Shown: positions 9,618-19,496 of the stretch, piece by piece | Position numbering within the stretch: position 1 is the first letter of the stretch | Layout: every line of letters starts with the position of its first letter | Source of the DNA: Brachycybe producta | Lineage: Eukaryota; Arthropoda; Diplopoda; Playtdesmida; Andrognathidae | DNA: 64,000 nucleotides | Direction: 5' to 3' | NCBI GenBank assembly: GCA_036925085.1 | Contig: JAUPFP010000031.1 | Location: forward strand, 2,962,469-3,026,468 | Notes under the pieces: model-generated | The model's database searches: none | What the model saw: the letters and a program-made list of their open reading frames with translations, nothing else | Told to the model about the DNA's origin: nothing | Made by a program: the position numbers and the translations under genes

Positions 9618-9763
9618 GTTCGACAAATTGGTTTGTTGTGTGGTTCCACGTTGAAAAGAGCTGAGCATATGACGTCAGAATACATAACCAACCAATTCGA
9701 AAGTTGCGTTCATCATAAAAAGGGCGGAGCCAACGTCTGTTTATCCCGTTTTCTAATTGCCTG
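9618..9763. mobile_element. Truncated Fold-A (right two-thirds)
   Basis: It begins inside the left arm (AATTGGTTTGTTGTGTGGTT) and keeps ATGACGTCA, CCAACCAATT, GGGCGGAGCCAAC and the terminus CGTTTTCTAATTGCCTG. The left terminus is missing. Confidence 0.85.
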
Positions 9764-9777
9764 TTTTTTTTCTTATT

Positions 9778-9867
9778 TTACATTGCGTCTATGGGCTCAA
9801 TAGAAAAACGATGCTAGCGCTCTTTGCGGATATTTTTCGAAGTAATTTTGCGATGTAGCCACTTAAG
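9778..9867 (-). mobile_element. Solo end of Fold-M
   Basis: TTGCGTCTATGGGCTCAATA, GAAAAACGATGCTAGCGCTC and TTTTTCGAAGTAATTTTGCG match the right terminus of the 816-bp Fold-M at 35918-36733. A CACTTAAG follows where that copy has CTTAAG. Confidence 0.85.
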
Positions 9868-9891
9868 GGTTGTTTCGTGTGAAGCTGGTCT

Positions 9892-10203
9892 TATACGTTG
9901 TACTCACACATGAGTTACAATGAATTCATATTAAATGTGTTTAAGTGAATTATACGGAATCCAGTTAAGGACATGAACACCAAATAAAAATTGACTTTAT
10001 TATTAATATTTTTAATTGAAATTACTAAATCAATATTTTGTCAATAGTTTATATTTTATATTTAAGTATTAACTCAATATTTGCAGATTAATTAACTGAA
10101 TAAATTGAATTCGACATATTGTTTGTTTGTCCTTCACAGGGTTCTGTAGAACACGTTTATTATTTAAATGCATTTAAATTATCAGTTGTGTGTACTAGGT
10201 ATA
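9892..10203 (-). mobile_element. Fold-C MITE
   Basis: Reverse orientation: ATACGTTGTACTCACACATG, ATACGGAATCCAGTTAAGGA, CCTTCACAGGGTTCTGTAGA and a terminus GTGTGTACTAGGTAT. About 310 bp, no coding frame. Confidence 0.88.
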
Positions 10204-10205
10204 AG

Positions 10206-10345
10206 ATATCAACATAAAATTCCCCTTACGTGATTGAGCTACACTTCTAGTTTCTAATAACATTCAAGTTTCTTTTTATTTTGCACCTGAAAGACAGGAA
10301 TAATTAACCAGTCTGAGAGGCGTTTTTACTCATTAAAACCACCTT
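10206..10345. mobile_element. Fold-B right half
   Basis: GATATCAACATAAAATTCCC, GAGCTACACTTCTAGTTTCT, CTGAAAGACAGGAATAA and the outer end TTAAAACCACCTTA. The left half is absent, apparently replaced by the neighbouring Fold-C. Confidence 0.8.
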
Positions 10346-10346
10346 A

Positions 10347-10605
10347 ATACGTTGTACACATACATGAGTTAAATGAATTCAAATTAAATGTGTTTAGGTG
10401 AATTATACGGAATCCAGTTAAGGACATGATCACCAAATAAAAATTGACTTTATTATTAATATTTTAAATTGAAATACTAAATCAATACTTTGTCAATAGT
10501 TTATATAAATTATATTTAAGTATTAACTCAATATTTTCAAGATTATTAACTGAATAAATTGAATTCGACATATTGTTTGTTTGTCCTTCACAGGGCTCTG
10601 TAGAT
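10347..10605 (-). mobile_element. Fold-C MITE, truncated
   Basis: ATACGTTGTACACATACATG to CCTTCACAGGGCTCTGTAGA. The last about 50 bp, including the terminus, is missing. Confidence 0.85.
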
Positions 10606-11159
10606 ATCTGATCTAAATAAAATTTAAAAGGTAGAGAGATTCTTATAAATTTACTGAACTTGAACAAAAATAGATAATGACAGAAATGAAGAAAAAAAAA
10701 TGTCATTGAAGTAATTTATTATTCATTATCTCTCTTTTCAAAAAAAAAAAAACAACACAAAAAAAAATTGGTGTTGAAATTTGAAAGTTGAAACAAGAAA
10801 GAAGAAGAAGCAGATTATGAAACCATAAAGTGCAAAATAAACAAAAAAAAACCTTCAACAATTCAATAGTTTTACCAGCACAACCACCCCACCTACCCAC
10901 AACAACAACAACCCTTTTTTTTTCTTATCTGAAAATAAAAAAAATACAACCCGTGACCGACACGCCACCTAGCGCCAAACGCACGTTTTTAAAACAAAAA
11001 CCCAACCGACCAAAACAGGCAACGACGAAACGCATTTGGAACATGTTAATGACCATTTATAGGAAAATCAATGAAACATTTTTTTTATGAAGTCTACAAA
11101 AAAAAAATACATTTTCAAAACATAAAAAACCAATAAAAAGTTCTACTACTTTTCTATAT
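10606..11159. other. Unassigned spacer
   Basis: Poly-A/poly-T rich. The block at 10840-11060 is C-rich on the plus strand (CAACCACCCCACCTACCCAC). Near 10965 a GCCACCTAGCGCC word anticipates the Fold-S array. No gene is supported. Confidence 0.35.
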
Positions 11160-12130
11160 GACGCTTTCCTATATCATCCAGATGTCGCCACTGTCTACGT
11201 TAAATTACGCAGAACTTAAAAAAGAAACTCTTAGCTACATAAACCCAATAAAACGCCATCTGGTGGGTTGTACAATACATCATTTATGCTTAGGATGCTT
11301 CACATGCAAAGTTAGACTTCAAACCAACAGATGGCGCCACTTTTGTCTACGTCACAGTATGCTAAACTTAAAAGAAACTAACTGAACGTTAATCAAACGC
11401 CACTTGGTGTAAAGACTTAAATCACAAATCACAAATAATGCTAGACTACAGCCTATCAGATGTCGCCACTGTCTATGCCAAATTATATAACTGCCACCTG
11501 GTGTTGCAAACTTGAAATACTTAAATAATGATCCATTTGACTTCTACAATTGGTCAATCAATCAATTTTGGCGCCAATTACGTTAAAAATAGAATAAGTT
11601 AATTATTCTGTTGTTGCTCGAGTTTTAGGAATTATTTCATCCTAGTCAATTAAAATAAAACGCCACCTGGCGTCCAAACTTCATTTAATCACAAGAGACA
11701 CTACATGTCATAAAAAAGAACAATAGCTAAAACAGCAAATAAAAACAGGAAAATAAAATGCCACCTGGTGTCCAAACCTCAATTAAACTTTTGACATTCC
11801 AGATACAATGTATGGCTTCAGGACATCAGGTGGCGCCACTGTCTATGCTAAATGGCATTAAAACGCCACCTGGAGTCCAAAAGACTCCAAATTTTACTTA
11901 AACTTATGAAACTCCACATAGATCTACAAGGCATGGCTTCAGGACATCAGGTGGCGCCACTGTCTATGCTAAATGGCATTAAAACGTCACCGGGAGTCCA
12001 AAAGACTCCAAATTTCAGTTAAACTTATGAAACTCCACTCACAACAAGGCATGGCTTTAGGTCATCAGATGGCGCCACTCTCTATGTAAAATTACATTAA
12101 AACAACACCTAGTGTTGCAAACTTCAAATA
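11160..12130. repeat. Fold-S repeat field (GGCGCCAC units)
   Basis: Alternating inverted boxes RGATGGCGCCACTGTCTAYG and AAAACGCCACCTGGTGT recur at intervals. At 11815-12115 they resolve into three tandem units of about 116 bp, each with GCATGGCTTCAGGACATC, GGTGGCGCCACTGTCTATGC, AAAACGCCACCTGGAGTCC and a 10-bp AAAGACTCCA. The earlier part is diverged. CCAACAGATGGCGC at 11324-11337 is one mismatch from a CTCF core. Confidence 0.8.
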
Positions 12131-12990
12131 CTTACATAAGACATTTTCCAAAATTGATCTTTTTCGTTTGACCCTCTGCAATTGGTCAATTTTGGCGCTA
12201 ACCGTGTTCAGAAAAAGAAAAAAAAAATCCAAATAAGAAAAACACAACACACCAAAAATAATAAGAAACTTAAAACCACAAAAAAAGCGAATGAACTTTT
12301 TCAGTGCAATGAAAATTCGAACAATGGAAAAATAAAAGACACAAAAAAAAACGCTCTCAGAACCGAATTATTATTATTATAACTATTTAAATCTATCTAA
12401 ATAGGCGTATTTTTGTGTGTGATAAGATAATGATAATAACAGCTCAAATGCTAAAATAAAAATGAAACAAAAAAAAAGAATATACTTTTAATTGGAATGT
12501 ATAAAAAATGGCGCCTTCATTTATCTAAATTTCCTCAGATGACGTCACAGTCGTCACTATTATCTTATCTCTGCAATGTGTTACATGATATCTCTCTCTC
12601 TCTCTCTCTTTCTCTCTTGTTCTCTTTTGTTTTGCAATTTGTAAAATTAGAAGAAGAAATTTCAGAAAAAATATTTCCATTATTGACATTCCAATCAATT
12701 TGAGAAATCAATGAAACAAAAATGTAATTATTTATTAATTTTTTTTTGCTTTTATCTTGAAATTATCAAAATTCTTCAAATTTCTCCTTTTTTATGTTCT
12801 GACATCATCTCTCAAGTATTGTTTTTTATCCTTGAGAGAAACAAACGACCCTTGAAAGTACTCTCAACTTCTCACAAGTTAGAAAGATCACTCCAATCAG
12901 ACTTTAAAAATTAAATCTCAGGAACATTTTGACAGACATTAGAGATTAACTCTCAATATCTCAAAAGACACTAATGAACTTTTTAGAACA
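12131..12990. other. Unassigned spacer
   Basis: Lys/Asn-coding poly-A DNA, a (TC)n run at 12589-12616, and a TGACGTCACAGTCGTCA block at 12540-12556. CTCTCAA words from 12810 onward lead into the 30-bp arrays. No gene is seen. Confidence 0.35.
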
Positions 12991-13312
12991 TTTTTCAAGT
13001 AACTCTCAAGGACTGTGCACGTTCAAAACTAACTCAAGAACTGTGCACGTTCAAAACTAACTCTCAAGGCCTTTTCACGTTCAAAACTAACTCTCAAGGA
13101 ATTTTCACGTTCAAAACTAACTCTCAAGGCCTTTTCACGTTCAAAACTAACTCTCAAGGCCTTTTCACGCTTAAAACTAGCTCTCAAGGCTTTTTCACGC
13201 TCAAAACTAACTCTCAAGGCCTTTTCACGCTCAAAACTAACTTTCAAGGCCTTTTCGCGCTCAAAACTAACTCTCAATGCCTTTTCGCGCTCAAAACTAA
13301 CTCTCAAGGCCC
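12991..13312. repeat. 30-bp tandem array 1
   Basis: About ten units of CTCTCAAGGCCTTTTCACGT followed by TCAAAACTAA. The ACGT/ACGC/GCGC variants fall in blocks, suggesting stepwise spread. The minus frame is open (a VSFEREKALR repeat) only because the unit is a multiple of three without stops. Confidence 0.96.
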
Positions 13313-13384
13313 TTTTCAGACACTAGACTAAAATGTCAGAACTTTTCAGACTTAAAAGTTAACGACTAACTCAAGACGTAATCA

Positions 13385-13502
13385 GACTAATAGCCTCTAG
13401 CCAGCCTATTTGATTAGAAAAAAGCATAATTGCAGTTGCTCTTATGATGAAGATTACTTCAACAATAGGCACTTGGGCCACAAATTGAGAAACATTTGCT
13501 TA
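13385..13502. mobile_element. Fold-I right-half fragment
   Basis: TAGCCTCTAGCCAGCCTATT, then GATGAAGATTACTTCAACAA and GGGCCACAAATTGAGAAACA correspond to the right arm of Fold-I. The second 30-bp array begins immediately after it. Confidence 0.7.
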
Positions 13503-13505
13503 AGT

Positions 13506-13880
13506 TTGACTCTCAAGACGTCACACGACACTATATTAACTCTCAAGACATCACCAGACACTATACTAACTCTCAAGACGTCACCAGCCACTATACTAAC
13601 TCTCAAGACGTCACCAGCCACTATACTAACTCTCAAGACGTCATCAGACTCTATATTAACTCTCAAGACGTCATCAGACACTATATTAACTCTCAAGACG
13701 TCATCAGACGCTATATTAACTCTCAAGACGTCATCGGACGCTATATTAACTCTCAATACGTCATCAAACACTATACTAACTCTTAAGACGTCATCGGACG
13801 CTATATTAACTCTCAATACGTCATCAGACACTATACTAACTCTTAAGACGTCATCAGACACTATATTAACTCTCAAGATG
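13506..13880. repeat. 30-bp tandem array 2
   Basis: About twelve units of CTCTCAAGACGTCATCAGAC followed by ACTATATTAA. It shares ACTAACTCTCAAG with array 1, but the other half of the unit is unrelated. The plus frame translates as repeats of LTLKTSSDTI, and both strands are open. I regard these frames as non-genic. Confidence 0.96.
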
Positions 13881-14640
13881 TCAACAACTCTAGTCAGAGG
13901 TTCTTCTCACACTCACACTAAAGACTATCAGGAACTTTTCAAACACTAGACTAGACTGGTCCTGAAGATCACTCTCAACCAACTTTAGACTAACTCTCAG
14001 GATTTTCTATCTCCCTATAACACTGTTTTCAAAAACTAAAGCTCACTATCTGGTGACATCATACAAGCTCTCAAGAGTTTCTCAGACAGTAAAACAAACA
14101 TTTTCAGGCAAAAAAAAAAATATCACAAAGGAGAAATCTCTCAGATAGTTTACTCTCAAGTGTCTTATGAATGATTTTCATCACTTCTCTGAGTCTGGTT
14201 TTTTTTATAAATAATCTTAATCCTATTTATTCCTATATTGGAAAAAAAAGCGAGTCACCTGTTAGTCTATGAAGAGACTAGAAAGATCAATTTCGTTCAT
14301 TCATTCATTCATTCATTCATTCATTCAAAAACAGCACTGTACAACTCTTAACTCAAAACCATCCCCCCCCCTCCATTTTTTTTCTTCTTCTTTCAAAGGA
14401 CCCTCTCCCCTCAGACAATATTAAAGCCCCACTCCAGCCACCCTTAGCTGGCCCTCACCCCCCCCCCCCTAACACACCCCCTTATTTTTATGTGTGTAGT
14501 TCGATAACACGTATTGATCTTTCAAATCGTTTATTATGAAGTTTCTCTTTTCCACCCTCGCTGCTCTCAATTCAAACACAGTACTACACCTTATATTTAA
14601 TATCAAAGACAAGAGATAAAAGTGACCAATAGACTGACCA
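13881..14640. other. Spacer with degenerate 30-bp units and microsatellites
   Basis: Scattered CTCTCAAG words to about 14160, an (ATTC)n run at 14298-14327, then poly-C/poly-T stretches around 14360-14470. No gene is recognised. Confidence 0.45.
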
Positions 14641-14734
14641 TTACCAGGAGAGAGTGAGATATTGGTGAGTTGGAGACATAGAGAGAGGGAAAGAGAGGGA
14701 GAAAGAGAGAGATAGCAAAGAGAAAGAATGAGAC

Positions 14735-14765
<31 letters not shown>

Positions 14766-15785
14766 GACAAACAATGAGAAAAGAGATGCGATAGAGGGAA
14801 AGAAATAGCAGAGAGAGAGAGAGAGAGAGAGACAAGGAAAGAGAGAAAGGGAAAGAGAGAGAAAGGCAAGTAGAGAAAGAGAATAAGAGATGAGAGGGAA
14901 AGAGATAGCAGAGAGAGAGAGAGAGGGAGAGACAGAAAGAGACAGACAAAGAGAAAGAGACAATGAGAAAAGAGATAACAGAAAGAGAGAAGGAAAGAGA
15001 AAGGGAAGTAGAGAGAGAGAGAGAAGGAAAGAGAAAGGGAAGTAGAGAGAGAGAGAGAAGGAAAGAGAAAGGGAAGTAGAGAGAAAGAGAAAGAATGAGA
15101 AAAGAGATAACAGAGAGAGAGAGAGAGAGAGAAAGGGAAAGAGAATCAGAGAAAGAGAATGAGAAGAGATGAGAGGGAAAGAGATAGCAGAGAGAAAGAG
15201 AGAGGGAGAGACAGAAAGAGACAGAGAAAGAGACAAAGAGAAAGAGACAATGAGAAAAGAGATAACAGAAAGAGAGAAGGAAAGAGAAAGGGAAGTAGAG
15301 AGAGAGAGAGAAGGAAAGAGAAAGGGAAGTAGAGAGAGAGAGAGAAGGAAAGAGAAAGGGAAGTAGAGAGAAAGAGAAAGAATGAGAAAAGAGATAACAG
15401 AGAGAGAGAGAGAGAGAAAGGGAAAGAGAATCAGAGAAAGAGAATGAGAAGAGATGAGAGGGAAAGAGATAGCAGAGAGAAAGAGAGAGGGAGAGACAGA
15501 AAGAGACAGAGAAAGAGACAAAGAGAAAGAGACAATGAGAAAAGAGATAACAGAAAGAGAGAAGGAAAGAGAAAGGGAAGTAGAGAGAGAGAGAGAAGGA
15601 AAGAGAAAGGGAAGTAGAGAGAGAGAGAGAAGGAAAGAGAAAGGGAAGTAGAGAGAGAGAGAGAAGGAAAGAGAAAGGGAAGTAGAGAGAGAAAGAGAAA
15701 GAATGAGAAAAGAGATAACACAGAGAGAGAGAGAGAGAGAGAAAGGGAAAGAGAGAGAATCAGAGAAAGAGAATGAGATTGAACG
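14640..15785. repeat. Complex GA-rich satellite with 285-bp duplication
   Basis: More than 1.1 kb of almost pure purine on the plus strand (GAGA, GGGAAGTAGA, AGAGATAACAGA). A segment of about 285 bp starting near 15165 is repeated with little change from about 15450, and a smaller GAAGGAAAGAGAAAGGGAAG unit of about 37 bp is tandem within it. Long Ser/Leu/Phe or Arg/Glu/Lys frames are artefacts of the composition. Confidence 0.95.
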
Positions 15786-16672
15786 ATGGAGAGATAGAAT
15801 GAGATACGAGACCCATTGTAGTCTCCAGCAGCTCCCCCCCCCCCCCCCTTCTCCCTTTTCATATTTTCTTTTCATACACAAGTTAAGTGGACACAGATCC
15901 ATTCAAGAACCATTTCAGAATAAAACCCACCTCCAAATAGACACACAAAAGTGTGATCAAAATAGATGGGGAATAATCACACTTTTTCCCAATTCCGCCC
16001 ACTTCTGTTAGTTGATCACAATGGTTTCTTCCACACAAATTGACACAATATGAACACAAACGGAGAAACTTGATTGAAACTAGGTTGTAAAACAAGTTTC
16101 ATGTTGCAAAGTCACATCACAAGTTGCATTGCAAGTTGAAAAGTTATGCTAGTGTGATAGAGGCTAGAATCCTTTAACTCTAGCCTCATAAAAAGCCCCT
16201 TTGATTAAAAATCTATATTGACTCTTTAGAGAACTATAATATAGCCTCTAAACAGTCTCTTTTGATTTTTTTTTACAAAAAAAAAAATCATAAATCTTTT
16301 TACACACAAGAATCATAAAAACTTTGACTGAAATGTAACCTCAAAACAGCCGCAAATGATGTTTTTTTTTATAAACCAAACACACAAAAAAACCAAAATG
16401 GCTGCCTTCTAGAGCAAATGTGTTTTTTGTGTTTTCAAAATGATCATTAAGTCAAGTAAAAAAAAACCACACACAAACACACTTAAGTAATCTTACTAAG
16501 TAGTGGTTTCCATTAACCACCCTCCTTAAAGAAGAGTTAAACCTAATCCAGGGGCCCCCTCCACCCCCAACCCGCCTTTTTTACATTTAAACCAAGGTTG
16601 TGACTGAAGTAAGAATCCAAAATGGCCACCTATTTTTTTTTCTTTTAGAAGAAAGTGAATTGACTTTGAAAG
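15786..16672. other. Unassigned spacer
   Basis: A C-run at 15834-15848. A GAGGCTAGAATCC / TTTAACTCTAGCCTC pair at 16161-16188 is a short hairpin. Poly-A/T tracts make up the rest. No gene is supported. Confidence 0.35.
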
Positions 16673-17339
16673 ACAGGCAGTTAGAAATAGGGGAAAACTT
16701 CAGTTGGCTACGCCCTTGTTATGACGACCGGCAACTTCTAATTGGTTGGTTATGTAGTCTGACGTCACATGCTCTCCGCCCTTTTCAACGTCGAACCACA
16801 CAACAAACCAATTAGAAGTTGCCGGTCGTCATAAAAAAGGGTGGAGCCAACTGAAGTTCTTCCCGATTTCTAAATGCCTGTGGAGTATGGTCCTTTTTTT
16901 ACAGGCAATTAGAAAACGGGACGAACTTCAGTTGGCTCCGCCCTTGTTATAACGACCGGCAACTTCTAATTGGTTGGTTATGTAGTCTGACGTCACATGC
17001 TCTCCGCCCTTTTCAACGTCGAACCACACAACAAACCAATTAGAAGTTGCCGATCGTCATAAAAAAGGGCGGAGCCAACTGAAGTTCTTCCCGATTTCTA
17101 AATAACTGTGGAGTATGGTCCTTTTTTTCACAGGCAATTAGAAAACGGGACGAATTTCAGTTGGCTCCGCCCTTGTTATAAACGACCGGCAACTTCTAAT
17201 TGGTTGGTTATGTAGTCTGACGTCACATGCTCTCCGCCCTTTTCAACGTCGAACCACACAACAAACCAATTAGAAGTTGCCGGTCGTCATAAAAAAGGGC
17301 GGAGCCAACTGAAGTTCTCCCCGATTTCTAACTGCCTAT
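16673..17339. mobile_element. Fold-A trimer transposed as one unit
   Basis: Three complete Fold-A palindromes are joined by linkers containing TGTGGAGTATGGTCC and a T-run. The outermost ends are G-type (ACAGGCAGTTAGAAATAGGG and CTCCCCGATTTCTAACTGCC). The four inner ends are A-type (CAGGCAATTAGAAAACGGGA). CTTTGAAAG at 16664-16672 and CTTTGAAAA at 17340-17348 form a 9-bp target duplication around the whole trimer, and none is visible around the inner units. Each unit contains mirrored TGACGTCA, ATTGG and GGCGG sites. Confidence 0.93.
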
Positions 17340-17578
17340 CTTTGAAAAGAGTTTTTCATCTATTTTTAAGCTTCAAGTGTGACTTGAAAAATGTTTGCTG
17401 ATATTTTTCTCCCCTCCAAACAGCCCCCCTCATTTTAACAAACTCCACCCTAAAACTTCAAACAGATTTTTCTGTTCCCTTTTTAAATTTTGCAAAACAT
17501 CCTGAATTCATTCATTCTAATTTCTACTCTCCAAACTCTCTCTCTCTCTCTCTTTTTATATATAATTTATAAATAGAG
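17340..17578. other. Spacer with (CT)n
   Basis: Unique-looking pyrimidine-rich DNA with a CT run at 17534-17553. No gene is seen. Confidence 0.35.
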
Positions 17579-17918
17579 TTCGGATTTTCATGCGAAATCA
17601 AGTAAATGTTTCTCAATCTGTGGCCCAAGTGCCAATTGTGAAGTAATCATTAATCAACTAATCATTATCATCAGTAGAACAGCAATTTAGGATTTTTTTT
17701 TTTCTAATTAAGGTTGGTTAGAGGCTACATTGTCTAGTTACTATCAGTTATCGACTAAAAAGTTTTAGCCTCTAACCAGTGTTTTTGATTTTTTTTTTTT
17801 TAAATCATAATTGTTGGTTGATCTCTAAACGGAGAAGATTGTTACTTCACAATTGGCTCTTTTGAGGGCCACAGATTGAGAAACATTTTGTTGTGATATT
17901 TTGCATAAAAATCCGAAC
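17579..17918. mobile_element. Complete Fold-I foldback MITE
   Basis: Left end TTCGGATTTTCATGCGAAAT, then AAATGTTTCTCAATCTGTGG and GCCAATTGTGAAGTAATC. The mirrored right side has GATTGTTACTTCACAATTGG, CCACAGATTGAGAAACATTT and GCATAAAAATCCGAAC. The centre is TTAGCCTCTAACCAG facing GTTAGAGGCTA. About 340 bp, no coding frame. Confidence 0.9.
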
Positions 17919-18206
17919 ATTTTTTATAAATCATATCAGACAGAAAAAGTAACTAGTAACTCCTTATTTAATGAACAGCTTCCTCATTTATATTCAGTTA
18001 GAAAAAAAAGGAGGAAGTTCAACTTTTTTTTTTCCAAAGTGCAAAAAAAAAAAGTCTCCCCCCCCCCAAAAAAAAAATGGCGGCTTTACAAAGGACGGTT
18101 TCATTCTGTAGCATCTATTGGCCCTCTCTTAGAGGCTAATCTGGTACTTTAATACTCAAGAGATAATGGTGAGGAACCCTGAGCTCAAGACTGAGTCAAG
18201 AGTATT
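17919..18206. other. Unassigned spacer
   Basis: Poly-A runs near 18005-18075 and an 83-codon lysine-rich open frame without recognisable features. No gene is called. Confidence 0.35.
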
Positions 18207-18465
18207 TTTTATTTCAGAAGAGCAAATTAAAGAGAAACTGGAAAATGTTTTAGAAACTAGAAGGTATCTCTGGTATCTTTCAAAATAAACTTTTTTTATA
18301 GGCAAACTTGACATAAAAAGTTTATTTTGAAAAATACCAGACGTAAACATATTCTTTAAGTTGATTGAGCTACCTACCGTTTCTAGTTTCTAAAGCATTT
18401 TCTAGTTTCTCTTCATTTTACACCTGAAAGACAGGAGGAATCGAAGTTCAAGAGGTGTTCACACT
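18207..18465. mobile_element. Fold-B MITE
   Basis: TTTCAGAAGAGCAAATTAAA, TTTTAGAAACTAGAAGGTAT, the core, then CGTTTCTAGTTTCTAAAGCA and CTGAAAGACAGGAGGAAT. Confidence 0.85.
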
Positions 18466-18479
18466 TTCACACTAAATAA

Positions 18480-18560
18480 GCATCACCAACACAAACTGAA
18501 TAAGCGCCAAAAACTTGGCAGTTAATTCAGTTTGACGCTTATTCAGCTTACTAATTTGAG
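18480..18560. mobile_element. Small Fold-G palindrome
   Basis: AAACTGAATAAGCGCCAAAA faces CAGTTTGACGCTTATTCAGC with the centre CTTGGCAGTTAATT. The same words build the 500-bp array at 25.9-26.4 kb. Confidence 0.75.
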
Positions 18561-18654
18561 AAGTCGAGGATATTTAACAGTTCATTTTAGCCTTAAGTAC
18601 AGCCATTTTCTCATTATTGCGTGCCATTTGTTCACGCGATACAAAATTAAGAAA

Positions 18655-18915
18655 AAAAAAACTAGAAAGTGTTTTAGAAACTAGAAGGGTAACTCAATCA
18701 CTTAAAAGGTATAATTTTCATGTTAGATATCTTTTAAAATAAGCTTTTTATATCAGGTTTTTTGTCTATAAAAAGTTTATTTTGAAAGATATCAAAATAT
18801 GAAGTGATTGATGCTACTCTTCTAGTTTCTAAAACACTTTCTAGTTTCTTTCTTAATTTTTGCTCTTCTGACAAAAAACGACAGAAAATAATCAAAGAGA
18901 TCGAAAAAAAAAAAT
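18655..18915. mobile_element. Fold-B MITE
   Basis: AACTAGAAAGTGTTTTAGAA, AGGGTAACTCAATCACTTAA, the core, CTACTCTTCTAGTTTCTAAA, then AATAATCAAAGAGATCGA. It lies in a gene-free region that continues to 19495, where I find nothing else (an AAATGGCGGCC word at 19028). Confidence 0.85.
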
Positions 18916-19496
18916 CAGCTGTTCATATAAACCTATCTTAATATAAAGTTTGGCGCTTTAGCTGGCAAGCTGGCGCTTCTAACAGTGCAACAAACTCGCT
19001 TCGCTCGCTAGAAAAATCAATTTAAAAAAAATGGCGGCCCTTTTAAAATATTAACTTGAGAATCATAATAAAATGTAATAAAGAAATACTCAAAATTTTG
19101 CTCACCATGAAAAATTTAAAGCAAATGCTTCAAATATCCTTAGGATATCCTTATTATATAACATTAGAAATCCATCTGAGAGAAACAAACGACGTCACAA
19201 ATTACCACCAAACATAGTTAATCTCTTTATTATAAATGAGATTATCTTAATCCGATAATCAACATATAAACTAGATTAACTTTTTTCTTGACATGACACG
19301 CAAAACACCACCAATCAACACCAACCACATCTTTTTTCTTAAACTTTTCTTATTGAAAACTTAAATGATAATTAAGTTAATTAACACACTCAACAAAAAA
19401 AATAGCCTCGCAACATAAAACTTAAACCTCGTCTTTTTTTTAAGGGCCAAAGTTCAAATAAGAAAACTTAACACTTGAATCCTCAAAAACAGGGTT

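Noticed and set aside
9618-9763. tRNA- or SINE-like head in Fold-A
   Set aside because: I looked for A/B-box promoter motifs and cloverleaf pairing and found neither. The structure is a simple palindrome with 8-9 bp target duplications, which fits a DNA transposon derivative.
13029-13949. Repetitive frames over the 30-bp arrays
   Set aside because: The period is ten codons, both strands are open, and there is no flanking gene structure.
14469-15902. 477-codon serine/leucine-rich minus frame
   Set aside because: It runs through the polypurine satellite. The amino-acid composition simply mirrors CT repeats.
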